A DNA stretch of 64,000 bases from CAVSEK01 sp963726975 (GCA_963726975.1 CAVSEK010000006.1:20565-84564), one strand, 5' to 3'; shown: positions 25,395-37,907, numbered from the stretch's first letter. The notes: generated by a model from the letters alone, not told the origin. Numbers and translations: made by a program.

Positions 25395-28300
25395 TCAGGT
25401 CACCCGGTAGCGCGGGCTGACCAGGAAGCCGTGGTCGGTGAAGAGCAGGAAGGTCAGCGGACAGCGGCGCACGACGCCGAGGGGCGGACGCGGATCTGCG
25501 TGGCCGTCTGCGAGATCACGTGTACCGGCCGGCCGGCGAGGGCGACGGCCTGGCACCGGCGGCCCAGCCCGACCCCGCGCAGCGCGACCACCGCCCCGGG
25601 CGGGCCTGCCGAGCGGGACATCGAGTCCAGCCGCACGGTGGTGGCGAGCACCTGGAGCGTCCTGCCGGCCTGCAGACCGCCCGAGCGGGCGACCACCCGC
25701 AGCGTCCCGGGAGCGCGACCGGCCACGACGCCCGCCGCGTCCACCCGCGCGCGAGAGGTGTTCAGCGAGCGCCACTGCACCGAGCGGGTCAGGTCCGCGC
25801 TCGTCCCGTCGGAGAAGCGCCCGAGGGCGCGGGCCTGCTGGGAGGCGCCTCGGTACACGTCGGGGGCGAGCCGCACCTCGAGGGAGCGGAGCACGGCCGT
25901 GCCGACGGTGACCGCGGTGGTGGCCTCGCGCCCGCCGTACGCCCCGCGGACGGTGGTCGAGCCGAGCTCCACGGCGTGGACCAGCCCGGTCGGGTCCACG
26001 CCCGCCACGGCCGGGTCGTCGCTCGTCCACGTGGCCAGCGACGAGACGTCGGTCGTGGTCCCGTCGCTGTAGGTCGCGGTGAGCAGCACCGCGCTGTCGA
26101 GCCCTCGCGGCAGCGACAGCGCGGTCGGGTCGGCAGTGAGGTCCGTGAGCACCGGGTCGACGACGTGGACGCTGGTGTAGGCGCCGAAGACCCCGTCCGG
26201 GTCGGACGAGCTCGTCTGCGCCCGGACGACCGTGTCGCCGAGCGCCACCGCGGTGAGCAGCCCGTCGGCGTCGATGGTCGCGGTCCCGACCTCGTCCGTG
26301 GCCCAGGCCACCTCGTCGGTGATGTCCTCCGTCGTCCCGTCGGTGAGGGTGGCCGTCGCGGTGTACTGCCGGGTGAGCCCGACCGGCACGTCGGCGCCGT
26401 CCGGGGTGAGCGTGACGTAGCTGATCTCCGGCTCGGTGACGGTCAGCGACGACGACGCGGAGACCGTGCCCGAGGTCGCCGTGATCGTGCTCGTCCCGAC
26501 GTCGACGGCGTGCGCCAGGCCCGTGCTGTCGACGGTGGCCACCGCGAGGTCGCTCGAGGTCCAGGTCACGCTGCTCGACAGGTCGCGCGAGCTGCCGTCG
26601 GAGTAGGTCCCCGTCGCCCGGAAGGCCAGGTCCTCCCCGGCCGGCACGCTCGGGTCGACCGGGGTGACCGCGAGAGCGTCCAGGACGGCGCCCAGCACCG
26701 TGACGCCGGTCGAGCCGGTGATCGACGGGCTGTAGACCGCGGTCACCTGCTGTCGAGCCGGGCTCGCCGGCCGTCAGCAGCCCGGCCGCGTCGACCGTCG
26801 CCGTCGCCGCGTCGGCCGTCGACCAGGTGACGCCGCCGGTGAGGTCGGACGTGCTGCCGTCGCTGTAGGTCGCGGTGGCGGTGTACTGCCGGGTGCGGCC
26901 CGAGGGCAGGCTCGCGTCGGCCGGGGTCACCGCCAGCGAGACCGGCTCGGCGCTCGTGGCGGTGAAGGCCGCCGTGCCCTCGACGGCGCCGGAGGAGGCC
27001 CGCACCGTCGTGCTCCCGACCCCCGTCGCGGTCAGCAGCCCGGTCGTGTCGACCGTGGCGACGGAGGCGTCGTCCGTCGACCACGCGGAACCGCTGCTGA
27101 CGTCGGCCGTCGACCCGTCGCTGTAGGTGCCGGTCGCTGTGTACTGCTGGGGTGGCCCCCACGGGGGCGCTGGCTGCCGGCGGCGACACCGTGAGGGAGG
27201 TGAGCGCCGGGGCGGTCACCGTCACGTCGGCGCTCCCCGAGGAGCTGTCGACGGTGGCGGTGATCGTCGTGCTGCCCTGACCGGCGCCGTGCACGACGCC
27301 GGTGGTGCTGACGGTCGCGACGGAGGGGTCCGCGGACGACCAGGTCGCCGTCGACGTGACGTCCTGCGTGCTGCCGTCGTCGTACGTCGCGCTGGCCGTC
27401 AGGGAACGGTCGGTGCCCTGCGGCAGGCCGGTCGTCGAGGGGTCGACGGCCACCGAGGTCACGGTCGCGGCCGCACGACGGGAAGCGGTAGCTGCCGATC
27501 CGGGTGTTCCACGTGAAGCTGCTGCCCGTCGCCGCCTGGTACTGCCCGACGTACCAGAACGTGCAGTCGTCGGCGGGGTCCACCGTCATGTCGGTGTAGT
27601 CGCCCCACCGGCTGTACGGCCCGGTCTGCGACCCACCGCCGGCCATGAGGACCTGCTCCGGACCGGTCTGACCGGCCGGGTCGTCCGCGGTCCGCCCGCT
27701 GACCCGCAGCCCCGGGAAGATCCCGGACGTGGAGGAGATCGAGTAGCCGACGAGCATGTTGCCGTCGTGGTCCAGGGCGGCACTGCCCATCGACCGGGGG
27801 TACGCGTCGGGCGCCACCGACCCCGAGTCGGCGAGGACCACCCCGCCGCCGCTGTCGGTGAGCCGGTACCACACCGGTGCCCATCCGGTGGTCCCGGACG
27901 TCGAGCGCGACGCGGTGGCGAGCAGCGTCCCGACCCCGCCCACGACCCGGTAGGGCAGGCGGTACATCAGGCGACCGCCCAGGGTGTCGAGGCGCTGCGC
28001 GGTCCCGGGCTGCGGCACGCAGGCCGCGTAGCAGCTGGCGTACATCGTCGGGACCGGTGTGACGGTCGCCCCGCTGAGGGCGAACGGCGAGCCGCCGAAG
28101 CCCGTGGTGAGGCGGAACGAGCGCAGCGCGGTCCAGGAGTAGGGGTCCTGCTCCACCAGGTAGGCGGCGGTGCCGACCGAGGGGGCGACGGAACCGTCGA
28201 GGTCGCCCGGCAGCAGGGAGAAGTGGTCCGTCCCGAGGTTGACGCAGTTCTGCGACACGGCGGCGCCGGCGAGCATCGCGGCGCGGTCCAGGGCGCAGGC

Positions 28301-29162
28301 GAGGGCCCCGCTGAAGGTGAAGCTTGCCCCCGGTGGGGTGGAAGAGGTTGGCGGCTGAACAGGTAGGCCGAGGGCCAGACCCCGACCTTGCCGTAGTCGT
28401 TGAGGTCGGCGTAGGCGAAGGAGTAGCGCTGGTAGCTGCCGAGCGCGTCGTCCGACGTCGACACCGCCCAGCACTGGAAGTACGGGCCCGACGTGCTGCG
28501 GACGTTCGCGAACTGCGTCATCACCCACCGTCCGGCGAGCTGGTCGTACTCCACCACCGGGTCCCCGTCGTTGGTGGTCTCGCACGGGCCGCCGAAGCCG
28601 GCGAACAGGGTGTTCCCGGCCCGGGGTGGGGTCAGCGCGTTGCCGGCCTTGTCGTAGACCCGCAGCGACGAGTTGACCCACTCGACGTACTGGGTGGACC
28701 CCGCCGCGCCCACGGTGTCCGGAGGGGTCCCGCCAGGGACGAAACCGGCGACGCCCGCCCCCAGCCCCTCGGCGCTGATCCCGGCGACGGGCACCCCGCC
28801 GGCGGTGGTCGACGCGGACCCGGACCGCGGACGCGGACGGGCGGGGAAGCGGGGGGAGGGGTGGCCGGTCCGCGCGACCTCGACCTCGGGGGTGGCGGCA
28901 GCAGCGGGAGGGGAGCCGTGCTCCCCGCTCCCGCTCGCGGAGCGGTCTTCATCAGGTCGCGCAGCGGGCGGGAGCGGTCGTGGTGGGCGGCGGACCGGTG
29001 CACGGGGCTGCCGGGCACCACCTGCCCAGGAGTGGACGACGGCGCGGGGGCCGCCGGGGCCGCGGAGGCGGCGAGCGCGAGGCCGGGCGCGACGGAGGTC
29101 AGCAGGGCAACGGTCAGGACCGCGGCGGTGCGGCGGGACCGGCGGAGCAGCAGGACGGGCAC
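25395..29162 (-). CDS. Large secreted protein with seven BIG2-type Ig-like repeats, frameshifted
   Basis: Joined frames give ~1250 aa. A signal peptide (RTAAVLTVALLTSVAPGLALAASAAP) is followed by a Pro-rich linker, then a ~430-aa domain of unknown fold (GISAEGLGAGVAGFVPGG ... YVEWVNSSLRVYD ... WGDYTDMTVDPADDCTFWYVGQY). From roughly residue 560 there are seven ~85-aa BIG2 repeats, each with L/V-x-V-x-P, Y-T-A-T-x-T-Y-S-D-G-S/T, W-S/T-S/T-D, A-T-V-D/S and a G-S/T-T-x-V/I-x-A end, and a final IPT-like strand. This fits a cell-surface or extracellular matrix protein. At least five frame breaks (for example near 25480, 26745, 27190, 27470, 28340) look like sequence errors. It is convergent with the upstream hypothetical gene. 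Confidence 0.75.
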
Positions 29163-29306
29163 GGCAGGCTCCTGGCTGGTCCTCGCGGACCTCGACAGCG
29201 CGACGGACGTCCGCCGGTCCCGCGCCCCCCCCGGCGATGCTGAAGGCTGGACCCTGGACCGGCCCTTTGGGAAGGGGTCCCGCCGGGTGGACTTCCGGCC
29301 CTGCGC

Positions 29307-29678
29307 TCAGCGCGCCGCGGCGAGCCCCGCCGCACTGGCAGCGACCGTGAGCACGAGCGTCGCCGCGGCGTTGAGCAGCGCCCGCGGACGGTCCAGCCGG
29401 GCGCTCGCCACCGCGACCGTCGAGAAGGTCGTGAAGCCGCCGCAGAACCCGGTGCCCAGCACCACCTGCAGCCCTTCTGGCGCTCCCCGGTCGAGCACCA
29501 GCCCGGCGACCAGCCCGAGCAGCAGGCTGCCGAGCACGTTGGCGACGAGCGTGCCCACCGGGAAGGCCGACGGCCGCCGCGCGGTGACCACCTCGGTGAC
29601 CACCTCGTCGAGCGCGACCCGCGCCACGGCCCCCAGCCCACCGGCGAGCCCGACCCCGAGGGCGAGCCCCGCGCTCAC
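29307..29678 (-). CDS. crcB: Fluoride channel subunit CrcB (second of pair)
   Basis: 123 aa with four membrane helices. It shows GGLGAVARVALDEVV (the G-x-x-x-R of the family), FPVGTLVANVLGSLLLGL with the pore Asn, and the GFCGGFTTFSTVAVA filter. Fluc channels work as antiparallel dimers exporting fluoride. The start overlaps the stop of the first crcB gene by 4 bp (GTGA), so the products are made together and may form a heterodimer, as known for paired Fluc genes. No fluoride riboswitch is recognised upstream of the pair. Confidence 0.9.
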   Translation of the reverse strand: MSAGLALGVGLAGGLGAVARVALDEVVTEVVTARRPSAFPVGTLVANVLGSLLLGLVAGLVLDRGAPEGLQVVLGTGFCGGFTTFSTVAVASARLDRPRALLNAAATLVLTVAASAAGLAAAR

Positions 29679-30073
29679 CGCCGCTCCCCCGCCAGCGCGA
29701 GCCCGAGGGCGGCCGCGAGCACGCCGAGCACCGCGCTGCCCCCCGCGTACGCCGCGGCCAGGCCCGGGGAGCCGTCCCGGGCGAGCAGGACCGTCTCGGT
29801 CGCCAGCGCCGAGTACGTCGTGAACGCCCCCAGCAGCCCGGAGCCGAGCCCGAGCCGCAGCGCCCGGCGCCGCCCCGCGTCGGGTCCGCGGCCGAGGACC
29901 CCGAGCAGCAGGCCGAGCGCGAGCGCGCCGGTCAGGTCGACGGTCAGCGTCGCGACCGGCAGCCGGGTCGCCGGCAGGGCCAGCCCGACCGCGTAGCGCA
30001 GCAGCGAGCCGGCCGCGCCGCCCAGGAGCACGAGCAGCAGCAGCGCCGGGTCGCGGCGCACCGGTCGGGGCAC
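29675..30073 (-). CDS. crcB: Fluoride channel subunit CrcB (first of pair)
   Basis: 132 aa with four helices: GGAAGSLLRYAVGLAL, then LTVDLTGALALGLLLG where the usual Asn of the pore motif is replaced by Asp (T-V-D-L-T-G), and SGLLGAFTTYSALATETV. Both partners keep an FTTF/YS filter, but the Asn-to-Asp change suggests one pore of the dimer is altered, as seen in dual-gene Fluc systems where one face degenerates. GTG start; a 13-bp palindrome lies 18 bp upstream. Confidence 0.88.
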   Translation of the reverse strand: MPRPVRRDPALLLLVLLGGAAGSLLRYAVGLALPATRLPVATLTVDLTGALALGLLLGVLGRGPDAGRRRALRLGLGSGLLGAFTTYSALATETVLLARDGSPGLAAAYAGGSAVLGVLAAALGLALAGERR

Positions 30074-30090
30074 CCGCCGATCCTCCCCGT

Positions 30091-30135
30091 GCGTCCGCCC
30101 GACGCGGACACGGCCGCCGCGTGTCGGGCGGACGC
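30091..30135. repeat. Palindromic intergenic element, copy A
   Basis: GCGTCCGCCCGAC at 30091-30103 and GTCGGGCGGACGC at 30123-30135 are perfect 13-bp arms around a 19-bp core. It sits between the divergent crcB pair and the secreted esterase gene. A near-identical copy in opposite orientation lies at 33027-33067, after clpB. Confidence 0.8.
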
Positions 30136-30200
30136 AGGGCAGGAGCGGGCGGCCGGGCGTCGAAGCAGGCAGGCACCAGCCCCGGACCCGGAGGTGCCCC

Positions 30201-32234
30201 GTGCCCCGCCGCCCCGCCCTCGCCGCCCTGACCGGCACCCTCGGCGTGCTCGCCGCCCTGCTCGTGCCCGGCGCCGCGGCCCCGGCGCGCGCGGCCGCGC
30301 TGCCCGCGGTCTGCACCGACACCTCCTGGGTCGCCGGCAGCCTGGACCTCTGCGACGGCCGGCTGGTCTACCGCGACTACGTCTACGACGACACCGGCGC
30401 CGACAGCGGCGACATCGGCTACACCACCAACACCTCCAAGGCGTACGGCACGCTCGCCGCCCCCGCCGGCGACGTCCGCTACCCCGCCGACGACACCAAC
30501 AGCGCCGACCTGGTGCGCCTCGAGCTGCGCCGCAGCGGCGGGAGGGTCCTCGTCACCGCCGAGCTCGGCGCGCTCCGCCGGCCGGACAGCACCGTGCTGG
30601 CGCTGGCCGTCGACACCGACGGCGACGCGACGACCGGGGGCGGCACCTGGCCGGGCCTGGCCGTCCGCAGCAGCGGGTGGGACGAGCAGTACCGCCTCAC
30701 CACCGGCGACCCGGCCACCAACACGATGACCGGCTCGTTCCCGCTGCCGGCGAGCGGCACCTGGCGGGTGCAGGCCGTGACCGCGCAGGCCGCGACCGGG
30801 CAGGTCATGAACGTCGCCTACCGCGGCGTCGACGAGCACGCCGCCTACCGCCTGGTGCCGAACCCGGCGTCCCCCTACCCCTACTCCGGGCAGGGCGCGT
30901 GGTTCGAGGACGACCAGGCCGCCGCGCTGCGCGACGGCGACGTCAGCGCGTTCGGCGCGGTCGTGCGCACCGCCGACCTGCGGCCCGGTCGGTCGCGCGC
31001 GCAGCGGGTCGGGCCCGGCCTGCACGAGCGCGTCTACACCTCGCGCCACACGCTCGGCGAGGGCGAGGGCATGTCGTACGCCGGCATCCCCGGCCGCGGC
31101 GACGGCGGGTCCGCCAGCGCCTTCGCGCAGGTCTTCAACTTCCTCGGGAAGTACCAGCCGTACGGCGTCTACGTCCCGGCGACGGCCGGGCCGCACGGCC
31201 TGCAGATGGAGTGGCACGGCTCCAACCAGGGCATCGTCGCGCAGATCAACCAGCCCGGGATGCAGGCGGCGTACGGCGACGGGCTCGACCGGGTCCTCGC
31301 CACCCCGCTCGCCCGCGGGCCCAACGGCTACGGCAGCGACGTCAGCGAGCGCGACCTGCTCGACGTGATGGACGACGTGCAGCGGCACTACCCGGTCGAC
31401 CGCGACCGGGTCTTCTCCTCCGGCTACAGCCAGGGCGGCTACATCACCTTCCGGATGGCGATGCTCTACCCGGACCGGTTCGCCGGCTTCACCTCGTGGG
31501 TCGGCTTCACCGGCGACGACCTCAACGGCACCCCCGTGCAGGGCGACGTGTCCGTCGAGGCCGGGGCGGTCGGCAACATGCTCCGCTACGTCAAGAACCT
31601 GCGGCACGTGCCGGGGTCGATGGTCTACGCCGGCGCCGACGAGCTCGTGCAGGTGCCGAGCGCCCGGGCGATGCAGCAGGCCTTCGCCCGCAGCTCCGAC
31701 GTCTACCGCTGGTACCTGCACCCGACGGCGGAGCACCTGACCTTCGCCGCGCTGGACGACTGGACGAAGGAGGCCGAGGACAGCCGCGACCAGCGGCTCG
31801 TGCACCGGCCGGCCCGAGTCGTCTTCCACACCAACAGCCACCTCGACGCGCCGGAGTACGGCATCCGGCACGACGCGGCGTACTGGGTGTCGGCGCTGCG
31901 CGGCCGCGCGCCCGGCGACCTCGTCACCGACCTCACCTCCCGCGGCTGCGGGACGGCGCTGCCCGTCACGGCGACGGGCCGGTCGGCAGGGCCGTCGCCG
32001 GTGCCGTGGGTGTCCGAGGAGCGGCTGCGGACCGGCACCCGCCCGCAGGCCCGCGCCGCGGTGCTCGAGGGCTCGCTGGTCAACGTCGGCAGCGGCCGGC
32101 TCGACCTCTCGGAGGCCTGCCTGACGGGGGCGTTCCGCTACGCGGTCACCAGCGACGGGCCCTCGGTGCTGCGGCTCTCGGACGGCCGGGTGCTGCGCCT
32201 GGTCGAGGGGCTCAACACCGGGACGCTGCGCTGA
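30201..32234 (+). CDS. Secreted esterase/PHB-depolymerase-like alpha/beta hydrolase
   Basis: 677 aa. Signal peptide to ~residue 30 (ALLVPGAAAPARA). Residues ~35-260 form a beta-rich domain with calcium-like DTDGDATTGGG; the hydrolase domain follows (~290-570) with YGVYVPAT, the nucleophile in SSGYSQGGYITF near residue 413, a likely Asp in VYAGADELV and a His in HPTAEHLTF. The C-terminal ~100 aa is a beta domain. The family cleaves esters, including feruloyl and PHB-type bonds; substrate unknown. GTG start with CCGGAGG 7 nt upstream. It is flanked, with the next SDR, by inverted copies of the palindromic element. Confidence 0.78.
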   Translation: MPRRPALAALTGTLGVLAALLVPGAAAPARAAALPAVCTDTSWVAGSLDLCDGRLVYRDYVYDDTGADSGDIGYTTNTSKAYGTLAAPAGDVRYPADDTNSADLVRLELRRSGGRVLVTAELGALRRPDSTVLALAVDTDGDATTGGGTWPGLAVRSSGWDEQYRLTTGDPATNTMTGSFPLPASGTWRVQAVTAQAATGQVMNVAYRGVDEHAAYRLVPNPASPYPYSGQGAWFEDDQAAALRDGDVSAFGAVVRTADLRPGRSRAQRVGPGLHERVYTSRHTLGEGEGMSYAGIPGRGDGGSASAFAQVFNFLGKYQPYGVYVPATAGPHGLQMEWHGSNQGIVAQINQPGMQAAYGDGLDRVLATPLARGPNGYGSDVSERDLLDVMDDVQRHYPVDRDRVFSSGYSQGGYITFRMAMLYPDRFAGFTSWVGFTGDDLNGTPVQGDVSVEAGAVGNMLRYVKNLRHVPGSMVYAGADELVQVPSARAMQQAFARSSDVYRWYLHPTAEHLTFAALDDWTKEAEDSRDQRLVHRPARVVFHTNSHLDAPEYGIRHDAAYWVSALRGRAPGDLVTDLTSRGCGTALPVTATGRSAGPSPVPWVSEERLRTGTRPQARAAVLEGSLVNVGSGRLDLSEACLTGAFRYAVTSDGPSVLRLSDGRVLRLVEGLNTGTLR

Positions 32235-32238
32235 CCGC

Positions 32239-33006
32239 TCAGCGTCGGCCGGGCAGCCGGGAGCTCAGGGCGGCGACCAGCCGGGCCTGCAGGACCGGCG
32301 GCACCAGGCGGCTCGCCGCGACCACGGCCTTGTAGGTCGCGCCGGGCACGCTCACCGCCCGGCCGCGGGCGAGGTCGGCCAGCGCGTCCGCGACGACCCG
32401 GTCGGCGTCGAGCCACAGCCGCTCCGGGACGCCCGAGGTGTCCATCCCGGCCCGCTCGTGGAACTCGGTGCGGGTGAAGCCGGGGCACAGCGCCATCACG
32501 CGGACGCCGCGGTCGGCGTACTGCAGGTGCAGCGACTGGGAGAAGCTCGTCACCCACGCCTTGCTGGCGCTGTAGCTCGCGCCGCGGGCTCCTGGGGTGA
32601 AGCCGGCGACGCTGCTGACGTTGACGACGGCGCCGGACCCGCGGGCGAGCATCGGCGGCAGGGCGGCGTGGGTGAGGCGCAGGACCGCCCGGACGTTGAC
32701 CCGCAGCAGGTGCTCCTCGGCGTCGCGGTCGACCTCGTCGAACACGCCGGGGTTGCCGAGCCCGGCGTTGTTGACGAGCAGGTCGATGCCGCCCTCGCCG
32801 AGCCGCCACTCGATCCGCGCGGTGCCCTCGGCCGTGGCCAGGTCGGCGGGCAGCACCTCGACGGCGACGGGCAGGTCGCGGGCCAGCGCGCGCAGGCGCA
32901 CCTCGTCGCGGGCGACGAGCACGAGGTCGTGCCCGTCGGCGGCCAGGCGGCGGGCGAACGCGGCGCCGATGCCGGCGGTCGCGCCGGTGACGAGAGCGGT
33001 GGTCAT
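32239..33006 (-). CDS. Short-chain dehydrogenase (DltE/YqjQ-like SDR)
   Basis: 255 aa. Motifs in order: TGATAGIG near residue 7, NNAGLG near 88, VNVSSVAG with the catalytic Ser, YSASKAW with Tyr and Lys near 150, and PGFTRTEF. The RxxLxxLA region after strand 2 and the GLGNPGVFDE stretch are typical of the DltE/YqjQ branch, which reduces diverse carbonyls. ATG start. Its stop is 5 bp from the esterase stop (convergent). It is separated from clpB by the palindromic element. Confidence 0.85.
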   Translation of the reverse strand: MTTALVTGATAGIGAAFARRLAADGHDLVLVARDEVRLRALARDLPVAVEVLPADLATAEGTARIEWRLGEGGIDLLVNNAGLGNPGVFDEVDRDAEEHLLRVNVRAVLRLTHAALPPMLARGSGAVVNVSSVAGFTPGARGASYSASKAWVTSFSQSLHLQYADRGVRVMALCPGFTRTEFHERAGMDTSGVPERLWLDADRVVADALADLARGRAVSVPGATYKAVVAASRLVPPVLQARLVAALSSRLPGRR

Positions 33007-33026
33007 GGGCCCAGCCTGCCCGGTGG

Positions 33027-33067
33027 GTCCGCCCGACACGCGACGGGCGTGTCCGCGTCGGGCGGAC
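33027..33067. repeat. Palindromic intergenic element, copy B (inverted; likely clpB terminator)
   Basis: GTCCGCCCGAC at 33027-33037 pairs with GTCGGGCGGAC at 33057-33067; an inner ACACGC/GCGTGT pairing is also possible. Read on the minus strand it matches copy A at 30091-30135 over ~46 bp with about three mismatches. It follows clpB by 7 bp, so it may also end that transcript. Confidence 0.8.
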
Positions 33068-33073
33068 GCAGGG

Positions 33074-35691
<2,618 letters not shown>

Positions 35692-35695
<4 letters not shown>

Positions 35696-36345
35696 AGCGG
35701 TCCTCCAGCGGGGGTCGGGCAGTTCCTGCTGTCGACAACCGTACCCTTGTTGAGCGCATTCCGCTCAGGTCTGGGTCCGGGCCCGGGCTCCGGGCTCATC
35801 ACGCCGTCAGAGCTCGCGGTCCGCCGGGGGTCGCCGCCGGCCTCGACCGCCGTGGCGAACCGCTCGAGGGCGAGCACGCAGCGGGGCGAGGTCGGGGCAC
35901 CCGGCATGCGCGCGACGACGTCGCGGATGTCGGCCCGGCGCCGGTCGAGCACCGCCTGCACCAGGCCACGGCCGTGGTCGGTGAGGCTCACCACCGTGAC
36001 CCGCCGGTCCTGCCCGGCGCCCTGGCTGACGAGCCCCCGGCGCCGCAGCTGCTGCGCGATCCGCGTCCCGGTCGACTGGTGCACGCCCACCCGCTCGGCC
36101 AGCCGCGTCGTCGCCAGCGGACCCGAGCGCAGCAGCACCACGAGCGCGCGGAACTGCGGCAGCGTCAGGTCGTCCTCGAGGTCGTCCAGGGACCGGGCCG
36201 CCACCGCCACGAGGGCGCGGGACGCGGCGAGCAGGGCGTCGACGAGACCCTCGTCCACGCCGACGCCGACGCCGACGCCCACGTCCGCGTCCGCGCCGAC
36301 ATCCGCGTCCACGTCCTCGACGCCGGTGCTGCCGTCCGTCACCAC
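35692..36345 (-). CDS. MarR-family regulator with repetitive acidic N-terminus
   Basis: 217 aa in frame. The winged-helix core (about residues 32-170) has TLPQFRALVVLLRSGPLATTRLAERVGVHQSTGTRIAQQLRRRGLV with the recognition helix and the wing GQDRRVTVVSLTDHG. The first ~30 residues are a Val/Gly/Asp repeat from a CGACGC-like hexamer run and may lie before the real start (VDEGLVDALL). The last ~45 residues read through the clpB promoter and HAIR site to a stop overlapping the clpB start by 4 bp, unlike any MarR protein, so the true end may be masked by a base error. Role unknown. Confidence 0.65.
35750..35768 (-). promoter_or_regulatory. HAIR operator of clpB
   Basis: The sequence reads TTGAG-N9-CTCAG, matching the HspR-associated inverted repeat consensus CTTGAGT-N7-ACTCAAG in its half-sites and spacing. 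It is 55 bp upstream of the clpB GTG. HspR repression relieved by heat is established for this element family in actinobacteria. Confidence 0.8.
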
Positions 36346-36374
36346 CCCGGCAGTCTGGACCCGCCGGGCCGCGG

Positions 36375-36785
36375 TCAGGGACGCTGGGGCTGCCAGACGA
36401 CGAGGGCGCTGCTGCGCAGCGGCACGAGGTCGCGCCGCGACGCGGCCAGCGCGCTCGCCGTCGCGGTGGCGGCGGCCTGCGCGAGGGCCTGCCGGGTCTG
36501 CTCCAGCTCGAGCGCCAGCTCGGCGGTGCGCGCGCGCAGCGCCTCCACGGCGTTCTCCAGCTCGATGACGCGCTTGATGCCCGCGAGGTTGACGCCCTCC
36601 TCCTGGGAGAGCCGCTGCACCTCGCGCAGCTGCGCGACGTCGCGGGGCGAGTAGCGCCGGCCGCCCCCGCCGGACCGGCCGGGGCTGACGAGCCCGAGCC
36701 GGTCGTACTGGCGCAGCGTCTGGGGGTGCATCCCCGCCAGCTCCGCCGCGACCGAGATGACGAAGACCGGGCTGTCGTCGTCCAT
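36375..36785 (-). CDS. hspR: Heat-shock repressor HspR (MerR-like)
   Basis: 136 aa. A MerR-type winged helix at the start (FVISVAAELAGMHPQTLRQYDRLGLVSPGR, with GGRRYSPRDVAQL) is followed by a dimerisation coiled coil (EEGVNLAGIKRVIELENAVEALRARTAELALELEQ) and a hydrophobic tail with the C-terminal segment VVWQPQRP. HspR binds HAIR sites with DnaK as corepressor. The ATG overlaps the dnaJ stop by one base, so hspR ends the dnaK-grpE-dnaJ-hspR operon. HAIR sites at dnaK (two) and clpB form its visible regulon here. Confidence 0.93.
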   Translation of the reverse strand: MDDDSPVFVISVAAELAGMHPQTLRQYDRLGLVSPGRSGGGGRRYSPRDVAQLREVQRLSQEEGVNLAGIKRVIELENAVEALRARTAELALELEQTRQALAQAAATATASALAASRRDLVPLRSSALVVWQPQRP

Positions 36786-37906
36786 CACGCGCTCCCCTCC
36801 AGCAGTCCGGCCCGCGGGTCGTCGGGCTGCGCCTGCGCGTACGCCCGCAGGGCCGCCGCCGCGGCCTCCGGCAGCCGCGCCGGCACCGCCACGTCGACGG
36901 TCACGAGCAGGTCCCCCACGCCGCTGCGGGTGGGCACCCCGCGGCCGCGCACCCGGAACGTACGGCCCGAGGCGGTCCCCGGCGGCAGCTTCAGCGTGAC
37001 GCCGGCCCCGTCCGGGGTCGGGACGCGCACCTCCGCGCCGAGGACGGCCTCCGGGAAGGTGATCGGGACGGAGAGCGTCACGGCGTCGCCCTTGCGGCCG
37101 AACAACCGGTGGGGCGTGACGTGGACGACGACGAACAGGTCGCCCGCGGGCCCGCCGCGCTCGCCGGCGCCGCCGCGGCCGGCGACACGCACCCGCTGGC
37201 CGTCCTCGACGCCCGCCGGGACGCGCACCGTGAGGGTGCGCTCCTGGCTCGTGGTGCCGCCCCCCGCGCAGGTGGGGCACGGCGTCTCGACCACGCGGCC
37301 GGTGCCGCGGCAGGCGGCGCACGGCTCGGCGAAGGCGAACCCGCCCTGGTTGCGGTGGAGCATGCCCTGGCCGCCGCAGACGCCGCAGGCCCGCGGCTGC
37401 GTGCCGGGCGCGGCCCCGCTCCCGCGGCAGGTGCCGCAGGTGCCCGTGGTGGTGAGGCGCAACGGGACGGTGACGCCCCGCAGCGCGTCGAGGAAGTCCA
37501 GCGTCGCGCTGGCCTCGACGTCCTCGCCGCGGCGCGGGCGGGCGGCCGAGCGCCCGCCCCCGCCGCCGCCGAACAGGCCGCCGAAGACGTCGCCGACGCC
37601 CCCGCCGGCCCGCCCGAACAGGTCGCCGAGGTCGAAGGGCGACCCGCCGCCCGCGGACCGGCCGCCCGCCGGTCCGCGGCCGAACAGGCTGCGCTGCTCG
37701 TCGTACTCCCGGCGCTTGGCGTCGTCGGAGAGCACGTCGTAGGCCTCGGAGACCGCCTTGAAGCGCTCCTCGCCGCCCGGGTTGGTGTCGGGGTGCAGGT
37801 CGCGCGCGAGCTTGCGGTAGGCCTTCTTGATGTCGGCCGCGGAGGCGTCCTTGGCGACGCCGAGCGTCGCGTAGTGGTCCTTCTCCACCGAGTCGCGCGC
37901 GCTCAC
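36785..37906 (-). CDS. dnaJ: Co-chaperone DnaJ
   Basis: 373 aa. The J-domain (residues ~10-75) has the HPD loop in ARDLHPDTNPGG; a Gly-rich linker follows (~85-125); four zinc-finger motifs CxxCxGxG lie at ~150-215 (CGTCRGSG, CGVCGGQG, CAACRGTG, CPTCAGGG); the C-terminal substrate-binding domains end with RVRGRGVPTRSG. It delivers substrates to DnaK and stimulates its ATPase. GTG start one base after the grpE stop. No frame break. Confidence 0.96.
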   Translation of the reverse strand: MSARDSVEKDHYATLGVAKDASAADIKKAYRKLARDLHPDTNPGGEERFKAVSEAYDVLSDDAKRREYDEQRSLFGRGPAGGRSAGGGSPFDLGDLFGRAGGGVGDVFGGLFGGGGGGRSAARPRRGEDVEASATLDFLDALRGVTVPLRLTTTGTCGTCRGSGAAPGTQPRACGVCGGQGMLHRNQGGFAFAEPCAACRGTGRVVETPCPTCAGGGTTSQERTLTVRVPAGVEDGQRVRVAGRGGAGERGGPAGDLFVVVHVTPHRLFGRKGDAVTLSVPITFPEAVLGAEVRVPTPDGAGVTLKLPPGTASGRTFRVRGRGVPTRSGVGDLLVTVDVAVPARLPEAAAAALRAYAQAQPDDPRAGLLEGSA

Positions 37907-37907
37907 G

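Noticed and set aside
29163..29306. c-di-GMP riboswitch before the BIG2 protein
   Set aside because: A CCCTTTGGGAAGG stretch drew attention, but the conserved class I core is absent.
30074..30200. Fluoride riboswitch before the crcB pair
   Set aside because: The upstream region is filled by the palindromic element, and no riboswitch core was seen.
29307..31871. 854-aa minus-strand frame
   Set aside because: Only its C-terminal end is the second CrcB; the rest is antisense to the esterase gene.
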